DNA from: Erodium maritimum
Lineage: Eukaryota > Streptophyta > Magnoliopsida > Geraniales > Geraniaceae
Direction: 5' to 3'
Assembly (NCBI GenBank): GCA_963921825.1
Contig: OY997593.1
Location: 50,638,039 to 50,702,038, forward strand
DNA length: 64,000 nt
The notes below the pieces were generated by a model. That model was not told the DNA's origin. It saw only the letters and a list, made by a program, of their open reading frames with translations, and ran no database searches. This document shows, in pieces, positions 56,713 to 64,000 of this stretch (position 1 is its first letter; each line of letters begins with the position of its first letter). A program made the translations under genes and the position numbers.

Positions 56713-59700
56713 GAATTTCGTCCTCGAAATTTAAAACGAACGTACCCCAAGGGTTGAACAGGATAGGGTACTTCGCATGAACCTCATCCTCGCGCTCCCA
56801 GGTCGACTCTGCTCCGTGGTGCCGCTACTGCACCCGTACCAGTGGGATAGTCTTGCCACGCAAGACCTACTCTCGCGTATCCAGAATCTTGACTGGTTGC
56901 TCCTCATACGAAACATCCTCAGCTACCTTGATGTCCGTCAACTCGATAACGTGGGAGCGGTCCGTAGTGTACTTCCATAATTGGGAAACGTGGAAGACGT
57001 TATGAACGTTCCCAAGCTGCGGTGGCAATGCAAGATGGTAAGAAACGGCTCCCACTCTGCCAAAAACCTCAAAAGGCTCGATAAACCGCGGTGCCAACTT
57101 GCCTCTTCCGCGGTTGAACCGCACGAGCGCCTTCTTCGAGCTCACCCTCAGAAACACATGATCACCGACTATAAACTTGAGAGGTCGGCGCCGTCTATCA
57201 GCGTAACTCTTATGTCACTCTGCGCGGTCCTCAACCGCTCCCGAATTAGTGCGACCTTCTCGGTCGTCTCCCGGACAAGCTCCGGACCAAGTAAACTCTT
57301 GTCTCAAAGCTCTGCCCAACACACGGGCGATCGACACGGCCTACCGTACAACACCTCAAACGGTGCCATCCCAATACTGGCCTGGAAGTTGTTGTTGTAG
57401 GTGAACTCGGCCAAAGGTAAGTGGTCATCCCATGACCCTCAGAAGTCCAACACACATGCCCACAACATATCCTCTAAGATCTGAATCGTGCGCTCTGGCT
57501 GCCCGTCCGTCTGTGGGTGATACGTTGTACAAAGCAAGACCTCGGTCCCCAGTGCTCTCTGCAAGCTCTCCCAAAACCTGGAGGTAAAACGAGGATCTCT
57601 GTCGGACACAACCGACTCTGGAACTCCGTGAAGACGGATGATCTCCCGAACGTACAGACGGCTCAGAGTGTCAACCGTATCATTCATCCTCATGGCTAAG
57701 AAGTGTGCCGACTTGGTCAGTCGGTCGACCACTACCCAAACCGCGTCATGACCTCTCGGCGACCTCGGTAAGCCACACATGAAGTCCATCGTGACGTGCT
57801 CCCACTTCCACTAAGCCATTGGCATTGGCTGTAATAAACCGGCGGGACGTTGATGCTCGGCCTTCACTTGCTGACAAGTAAGACATCTCGAGACGAACTC
57901 TACAACTGCTCTGCATCCCGCTCCACCAAAACTGTCGTCTGATATCCCGATACATCTTGGTGCCACCCGGGTGCACAGTAAGATGGGAGTGATGAGACTC
58001 TCTCAACACATCGTCTCTACAACTGCGCGGCACAAACATCCCTCCTCGGTAACGTAGACCCAGATCAGTACCCTGCTCCCATCCCTCAGCGTCAACACCG
58101 CTGGTAATCCTCTCCCGGATCTCTGTCGTCTCGGCATCCTCGGTCTGCGCCTCCAGCACTCGAGCAACTAGTGTGGGCTGAGCCACCAGCGAACACATGG
58201 TCACTCCATCGGTGACCTCATCTAGCTCAAATCTGAACGTGCTCAACTCCTCCATCATGTCCCACCCTCGAACTGATACAACGGCAAGGCAGTGAGTCGA
58301 CTTCCTACCCAGGGCATCGACGACGACGTTCGCCTTTCCCGGATGGTAAAGTGGCTCGAAGTCGTACTCCTCAAGTAGCTCCATCCACCGCCTATGGCGC
58401 ATGTTCAAGTCTCGCTGGAAGAAGATGTACTTGAGACTCTTGTGATCCGAGAACACTCGGAATCGCTCTCCATACAAGTAGTGTCGCTAGCTCTTCAGCA
58501 CAAAGACGACTGCTGCCAACTCTAAGTCATGGGTAGGGTAGTTGCGCTCATGTGTCTTCTACTGTCTGGACCCATAAGCAACTACCTACCCGGACTGCAT
58601 CAGCACACACCCCAGTCCCTCACCGGACGCATCACAATACACATCATATCCGATCCCGCGCTCCGGCACTATCAACACTGGAGCGGTAGTCAGACGTGCC
58701 TTCAGCTCGGTAAAGGAGTGCTCACACTCATTAGTCCACACAAACTCGGCTCCCTTGCGTGTCAGGGTAGTCATCGGCGCGACCAGGCGTGAGAAGGACG
58801 AACCGTCGACAGTATCATGCCAAGCCTAGGAAACTGCAGATCTCGAAGACACTCGTGGGTCGTGCCCACTTCGAGACTAATCGATCTTCTCCAGATTGAC
58901 TAGAATACCCTCTCGGGACACAACATGCCCGAGGAACTTCACCTCGGCGAGCCAAAACTCGCACTTCTCCAGGTTGCCGTACAACTGGTGAGTGCGCAAC
59001 AACGTCAAAACTGTCCTCAGATGCTCCACGTGCGCCTCCTCCCTCGACGAATAAATCAGAATATCAACTACAAACACCACGACGAACTTGTCCAAGTAGG
59101 GTCGGAAGATACCCTTCATCAGGTACATCAACGTTGCAAGCGCGTTCGTCAACCCGAACGGCATCACCAGGAACTCGTAGTGCCCATACCGAGTCCGAAA
59201 TGCGGTCTTCGCCACATCCTCCTCCAGAACCCTCAACTGATAGTACCCAGATCGCAGGTCAATCTTCGAGAAGCACTTCGCTCCTCTCAGTTGATCGAAC
59301 AAGTCATCGATCCTCGACATCATGTAGCGGTTCTTCACCGTGACGCGATTCAACTTCCGATAATCGATGCACATCCTCAGCGCTCCACCATTCTTCTTCA
59401 CGAAGAGGGCAGGTGCTCCCCACGGTGAAGCACTCGGACGGATAAATCCCTTCTCCCGAAGCTCCTCGAGTTGTCGCTTCAGCTCGACCAACTGGACTGG
59501 TGCAAACCGGTACGGGGCCATGGATATCGGCCCCGTCCCCGGTATCAAGTCGATCCAGAACTCAACCTCGCGCGCAGGCGGTCATCTTGACAAATCCTCC
59601 GGAAAGACCTCCGGGAACTCACAAACCACTCGCGACAGCTCTCTACTCTGCACGGTCTCCACCTCATCTCCCACGGTCAATGCTGACAGAAGAACTCTGC

Positions 59701-60285
59701 TCCTACTGCCCTAGACACAAGTGACGATCGTGTCGCCCAATACTACAGTCACCTACCGTCGATAGCAGTCGATCGAAGCCCGGTACCTCGCTAACCAGTC
59801 CATCCCCAAGATCACGTCAAATTTCGTCATGTCCAACACAAGCAAATCACCAGAAAAGGGGCACTCAGCCACTCTAATCTAACATGCACGACATACGGTA
59901 CTCAGGATTACCTCCCTCATAATAGGGGTGTCAAGACATAAAGGTCGACTCAAAGACTCTACCCTCAACCCCAACATACCAGCGAAAGAAGAGGTGATGA
60001 AAGAATGTGATTCCCTAGTATCAAATAAGAAAGACGCCAAGGAATTGTAAAGCAAGCACGTACCCTGAGTGGTCTCATGATCGGAGTGACTCCCTCAGCT
60101 CGAGAGTCGGGGACCGCGTACACCCTGCCTTGTGGTGCCTGAGGCCCGCCTCTCTGGGGGGGTGGAAGTGCCACCTGCTGTGCAACTTTCTGCCTCGGCG
60201 CTGGCGCGCTTGCTGCCTGCCGTGGGGCCCTCGGCGCCTGAGCCTGATGCTGATGGAACTGCGGCGACTGCCCAGTCTGCGACTG
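56713..60285 (-). pseudogene. Gypsy pol: protease, reverse transcriptase, RNase H, integrase, chromodomain-like tail; broken
   Basis: Order on the minus strand: an aspartic protease remnant near 60010 whose active site reads DTRESHSF instead of DTGxSHSF, with VILGMDWLARY near 59790. Reverse transcriptase, 59548-58877: [32 protein letters not shown], and a catalytic box read as FVVDILIYS instead of FIDDILIYS. RNase H, 58774-about 58300: YDVYCDASGEGLGCVL, FSDHKSLKYIF, HPGKANVVVDAL. Integrase: zinc-finger remnant near 57980, core 57789-57439 with VVVDRLTKSAHF, SDRDPRFTSRFW and TDGQPERTIQ (D, D, E present). C-terminal text: FIEPFEVFGRVGAVSYHLAL, NVHNVFHVSQL, then a chromodomain-like tail to about 56740 with two stops. 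Frameshifts and stops occur throughout. Losing an Asp of the reverse transcriptase box alone would abolish activity. Confidence 0.9.
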
Positions 60286-61509
60286 CTAAGGTCGCGGGAC
60301 CGACATCTCTCCAAAACACCTAGTAGAGAAGTGTCCCGGTCGTCCGCACTGATGGCACAGCGGCGGCCCGGCACTCAGCCTCTCCTCAGGTCTGCCCGTC
60401 GGACGGTCTGCTGGTCCACTGCTCCTCGGACAGTCTCGAGCCATGTGGCCCGGCTGGCCGCATCGGAAACACGTCCGCCCTAACAAGGCAGGTCCAACGG
60501 ATGCCACTGATCCGACTTGTCTTGTCACGCTCGACTGTGTCTGGGACTGGAAAGATCCCGAGGTCCTCTGTCTCCTCGGATCACGGTCCTCAAACGGCCT
60601 CAAGAAACCGCTCGGTCTTGGCCTGCTCTCCCGGACTCTGGCTGTCTCACGGAAGCGTTGCTCCACTGCCAGGGCCTTATCCATTAGGTCCGAGTACACC
60701 TGGGTCCTTCGAACGGCGACCCGGTCCATAATCGCAGGGCGAAGCCCTCCCTCAAACCGTCTGCAGCGGTGAGCCTCGGTCTGCACCATCTCCGGGGCAA
60801 ATCGGGACAAGGAGGTGAACCTCGACTCGTACTCAAATACTTTGATCCCCTCCTGACGCAGTTCCAAGAACTGCTCATGCCGGTCCTCCTGTGCTGACTG
60901 CGGGAAATACTGCTCCAGGAACCGCTGTCCGAACAGCTGAAAGTCATCCCCGACTTGCGCCTGCTCGCGCTGCCACCAATGGTATGCATCTCCCTCCAGC
61001 TGGAATGCTGTGAAAGATACTCTCATGCCAACATCCAGTATCCCTGACGTATCCAGGTTGAGGGTAATCTGCTCCAGCCATCTCTCGGCTGTCTCGGGGT
61101 CTGGCTCCCTGGAAAAGACAGGTGTGTTCATCCTGCTGAAGTATCTCAGCGCCTGAGCTGTGTAGCTGTCAAACTGGATGGGCCTCACGGTGGCGGATGC
61201 AGTGGCAGCAGGCACAGTCTCTAGTGCCGGGGCCGTAGCCTCTCTCTGGGCGATGATCGCCGCTAAGCTCTGAATTGTGCGATTCAACTCCTCTAGGGCT
61301 GCCGCTTGGGTCGGCTCTGTGACGGGCGGAACTCTGGGCGGAAATCTCGATGGTCCAGCATCGGCTCTCTCATGCCCCCCAACGGGTGCACCTTGGGCAC
61401 TTGTTGCCCCTGCCGACTCAATGGCAGGTGGCTGCCCTCGGCCCCCAACTGGACGGCTCCTGGTTCCTCGTGTTACGTAGGTAGGCGTCATGTCGTATAT
61501 CCGCTGCAC
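60286..61509 (-). CDS. Gypsy gag polyprotein, 407 codons, intact to an in-frame stop
   Basis: Gag forms the particle and binds the element RNA. Starting at the ATG ending at 61509, a basic low-complexity N-terminus (residues 1-110) is followed by the Retrotrans_gag capsid domain (about 125-270): FSREPDPETAERWLEQITLN, WWQREQAQVGDDFQLFGQRF and VFEYESRFTSLSRFAPEMVQ. Two CCHC zinc knuckles then appear near the end: CFRCGQPGHMARDC and CHQCGRPGHFSTRC. The TAG at 60286 is in frame with QSQTGQSPQFHQHQ and the proline-rich linker to protease (down to about 60060). In intact relatives gag and pol are often continuous, so this stop is probably a mutation. An alternative start ATG lies 18 bp downstream. 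Confidence 0.85.
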   Translation of the reverse strand: MQRIYDMTPTYVTRGTRSRPVGGRGQPPAIESAGATSAQGAPVGGHERADAGPSRFPPRVPPVTEPTQAAALEELNRTIQSLAAIIAQREATAPALETVPAATASATVRPIQFDSYTAQALRYFSRMNTPVFSREPDPETAERWLEQITLNLDTSGILDVGMRVSFTAFQLEGDAYHWWQREQAQVGDDFQLFGQRFLEQYFPQSAQEDRHEQFLELRQEGIKVFEYESRFTSLSRFAPEMVQTEAHRCRRFEGGLRPAIMDRVAVRRTQVYSDLMDKALAVEQRFRETARVRESRPRPSGFLRPFEDRDPRRQRTSGSFQSQTQSSVTRQVGSVASVGPALLGRTCFRCGQPGHMARDCPRSSGPADRPTGRPEERLSAGPPLCHQCGRPGHFSTRCFGEMSVPRP

Positions 61510-62322
61510 GGATAACGCACATGTTCAGTTTCTGAAATTCGCATAATGCGACATGCTTAAATAACTAGCGTTCACACACGTTTCAAAAAAGTCGCACTCG
61601 AACTAATAATATACTTAGTATAGTAAAGTCATATAAGTTTCACACAACCAGAGAAGCCCGCACACTAGTGCGTCACAAAAGTCAAACACACCGATCAACA
61701 ATTTCACACACAAATCACACAGTCCACAAGTCATATCACACCGTAATTCCACAATAAACAAACATCAACTTAATTTCAAGTTCTTAACATGTCCTCTTTC
61801 TAACGTAACATTCATGTCGACATCGTGTCGTTACAACCCGGTTCAGGCGTCCCTGAATTACGTTGTAACCACTTGACATCCCTCCATCACGTTCGACTAC
61901 AGTGGCCCCTATAGTCGAATCGTGATGGTACAAACACTTCAGTTTTGCAGAAATTTGGGCATGACCCGTTTGTAAATTACATTAACCATCCGCTTACGCG
62001 GGACATCCAATTTATAACATGCACAAAGCATTCAGCAAAGTCATAGCACACATCAAGTCATCGCAGCTATACACCTCGGGTCCGGTAAGTATAACATTAC
62101 CACCCGGGCACGTCAACACTCAGCAATCAAATAACCCAATCAATGACACCAACCATAATGGTTCACTACAAGTACACGGTGCCTAGACCGGACATTTCAC
62201 TAACCCGAGATTCTCTTTGTCTCGTTTCCACGCTTAGGACATTTCCGACTTGCGTAACCGACGCACCGAAACCTAATGGCTTAACTCTACCCACCTAATC
62301 GACGTACGATCCGAAGTTTTTG
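61510..62322 (-). other. Gypsy untranslated leader
   Basis: About 0.8 kb between the primer-binding site and gag, without coding content. It holds a strong inverted repeat at 61884-61928. Confidence 0.7.
61884..61928. repeat. Stem-loop in the gypsy leader
   Basis: CCATCACGTTCGACTA and TAGTCGAATCGTGATGG pair over 16 bp with one bulged base, enclosing a loop of about 12 bases. The position, between primer-binding site and gag, is where retroelements keep dimerisation or packaging hairpins. Confidence 0.7.
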
Positions 62323-62343
62323 AAAAACCTGGCTCTGATACCA
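62323..62343 (-). promoter_or_regulatory. Primer-binding site complementary to initiator tRNA-Met
   Basis: TGGTATCAGAGCCAGGTTTT on the minus strand, three bases after the 5' LTR end, is the standard iMet primer-binding site of plant LTR retrotransposons. It fixes the orientation of the element. Confidence 0.9.
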
Positions 62344-62346
62344 AAT

Positions 62347-64000
62347 TGTCACACCCCAAATCCGGTTTTAACCGGACTCGAGACGTGAACTAAGAACGAT
62401 AATAAATAAAACTATTTTTAAAAGAAATAAGTTCTAAAATAATAATCCGAAACCAAAAAATCTGATAAAGCGAGTCAACAACTCGGAAATCCAGTAATAA
62501 AAATGTTAAGTGCGAAATAGAAAGTACGTCTCTAGACTATACTGGCCTAAGACCCTCGCTAGCTCCCAAGCTCTGTGAATCCCGCTAGACCATATCCCGC
62601 TCAAAACATGTAGCATATTAAAGTAGAGGGGTGAGCTTTCGCTCAGTAGCAAAAGCAGTTAAAGTGATGAGTATCCGCTCACCACCACGAGTAACCGTCC
62701 AATTAGGGCATACTAGCAAGGCACAACACTAACGACGTCCACGGAAAACACATAACCACAAACATACTTGCATGACCAATATCACACTCGAATCACATCA
62801 CTTATCCAATCATCAATCACACAACCCACAGTAAAACAACCACACGTCCCGTACAACAGTCCCCAACGTTACAGGCTTCCACAGCCCAACTCAACCATAT
62901 CATACTGGACCACACAACATCGGTCTAGATATCTTCCCGGGCCACACAGCATCGGGGAATAACTCACTGTTAGTCTTAGTGCCCGTAGTTCAATCCTAAA
63001 TGTCCAAATGTATATATCATCGTTAGCAATAAAATTAAAGCGGCTTTATATTACTTATGTGTTGGAGTAATATATCGATGTGTGATCTGATCTATGCCCA
63101 CCATGCGAATAGAACCATAGATCGAGATAGATCACACTCGATGGGTCCCTAGTCAACAAAGCTTCACTAGAAGCGACTAGTATGAAAGATGGCTCTTTAT
63201 GGCTTACGTTCTGTCAGTCATTGGAATGGGATTCTGGAGTCTGATCATAGATATCATGTGGGACATGATATTGGACGACTCGCCCTGAATATGTGCCATA
63301 GATTAAGACATGAACATATTCAGTGTTGTAGCTTGTCATGTATCCTTAGACCAAGGAGTCTTTGTGATCGCTATGTACTCAACAACTGAGTTTGACCTGA
63401 GCCTAACGTTTTCCGTAACAGGGCTTCCATAATGGCCGGGATTGGCTTGGGGAAGGGCTACATGAGTGACACGAAAGGCGGCTAAGGGATTTATCCCTCA
63501 TACTGAGGTATGGGAAAGATATCGATTCTCGGCCGCTTGATCGAGAGTGACTGAAAGAATAGCATGGCCATGCACATGATACTGGGTATCATATCTTCAG
63601 TCATCTCACATATCAAGGAACGATGATTGAGAATAATAAGGATGACGGCTCTATGCCTTATCTCAATCAGGATATCGGAGATAAAAGGATAATGACAAGG
63701 ACGACGGAAAGGTTAGAATCGACAGGGTCGATTCGTTATGTAGTGTCAAGCAATACTAAAGTCTTGTTAGTTGCCACTTAAATAGGATCAAGTAAAATGG
63801 GATTTTACGTTGATCTATTGACATGTATAAACCTAAGGGTCACACCGGAGGATGAAACTCATTAACACATTTGTGGAGAATGGCCAAAAGGGAGTTGTCT
63901 CGGGACATGACCAAAACTGGGTTTTGGGTCATGTGCCCGTAAGTGAATAGGACTTTACGGATCGAGACAAGGCTTGGAGTCTTGGGATTGATCGCGTCGG
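62347..64000 (-). repeat. Gypsy 5' LTR, partial in window
   Basis: In plus orientation it starts TGTCACACCCCAAATCCGG at 62347. About 620 bp are visible before another LTR interrupts it at 62968; the rest lies beyond the window. The palindrome-type motif GGGGTGAGCTTTCGCTC is near 62628. Confidence 0.85.
62968..64000. mobile_element. Second copy of the TGTTAG...CAACA LTR, cut by the window edge
   Basis: It starts TGTTAGTCTTAGTGCC and matches the solo LTR at 35732-37419 with few differences over the 1,033 bp present. The expected target duplication on the left is CTCAC (62963-62967); its partner would lie beyond the window. Confidence 0.88.

Larger units (their letters stand above)
54207..64000 (-). 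mobile_element. Ty3/gypsy chromovirus (Tekay/Del-like), nearly complete, coding region decayed
   Basis: Read on the minus strand: 5' LTR (from beyond 64000 to 62347), tRNA-iMet primer-binding site, leader, gag, protease, reverse transcriptase, RNase H, integrase with a chromodomain-like tail, polypurine tract and 3' LTR (56696-54207). The two LTRs differ by only a few bases per 100 in the stretch I compared (54420-54700 against 62650-62930), so insertion is fairly recent in spite of the coding defects. The 5' LTR is interrupted at 62968. Confidence 0.9.

Noticed and set aside
59367..59714. Plus-strand open frames across the gypsy pol region
   Set aside because: They are antisense shadows of the minus-strand reverse transcriptase and protease.

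Overview
The window looks like nuclear DNA of a flowering plant, probably a eudicot. It has spliced-gene architecture, plant-type Ty1/copia and Ty3/gypsy retrotransposons, L1-type LINEs, PIF/Harbinger and hAT DNA transposons, and a plant jacalin-related lectin gene. It is almost wholly transposon sequence, much of it nested. Nearly every transposon boundary I could place is confirmed by a target-site duplication (TSD) read directly on both flanks. I see no bacterial, organellar or viral-genome features.

Layout. 1-3.55 kb: two PIF/Harbinger elements meet at one shared TAA (a broken DDE transposase to the left, a broken Myb/SANT-like partner gene to the right). 3.66-9.7 kb: a decayed L1-type LINE split by a solo LTR (5792-8430). 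9.7-12.57 kb: another solo LTR. 12.67-20.97 kb: a non-autonomous hAT element holding an LTR that holds a second LTR, with a 1,654-bp tandem duplication across the LTR/LTR junction. 21.1-30.36 kb: a Ty1/copia element with an internal deletion, split by a 3.3-kb solo LTR. 30.36-33.65 kb: the most gene-like stretch, with an intact two-exon jacalin-related lectin (31013-31553, minus), a poly(A) retroposon and a LINE 3' end. 33.78-43.66 kb: a LINE holding a retroposon, which holds a solo LTR, which holds another solo LTR (four levels). 43.66-44.5 kb: unassigned. 44.5-54.0 kb: a better preserved LINE with a 3.1-kb solo LTR inside ORF1. 54.2-64 kb: a nearly complete Ty3/gypsy chromovirus (Tekay/Del-like) on the minus strand, with primer-binding site, gag, pol, polypurine tract and both LTRs. 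Its 5' LTR is interrupted by a further LTR that runs off the window.

One LTR superfamily dominates. Read in its own sense it begins TGTAAG/TGTAAT/TGTAAA and ends GGGGCGTGACA, and the window has seven solo LTRs plus the two LTRs of the one full element. They share a short palindrome (GAGCG...CGCTC followed by ACCCC) and carry copy-specific minisatellites, several of them made of repeated short hairpins. All recognisable transposon genes are broken, or lack a catalytic residue or a domain. The only intact host gene I can support is the jacalin-related lectin. A possible host-gene remnant appears in three pieces separated by the hAT and copia insertions. I found no new enzymatic or defence system; the most unusual signals are the hairpin minisatellites of the LTRs and the exact tandem duplication.
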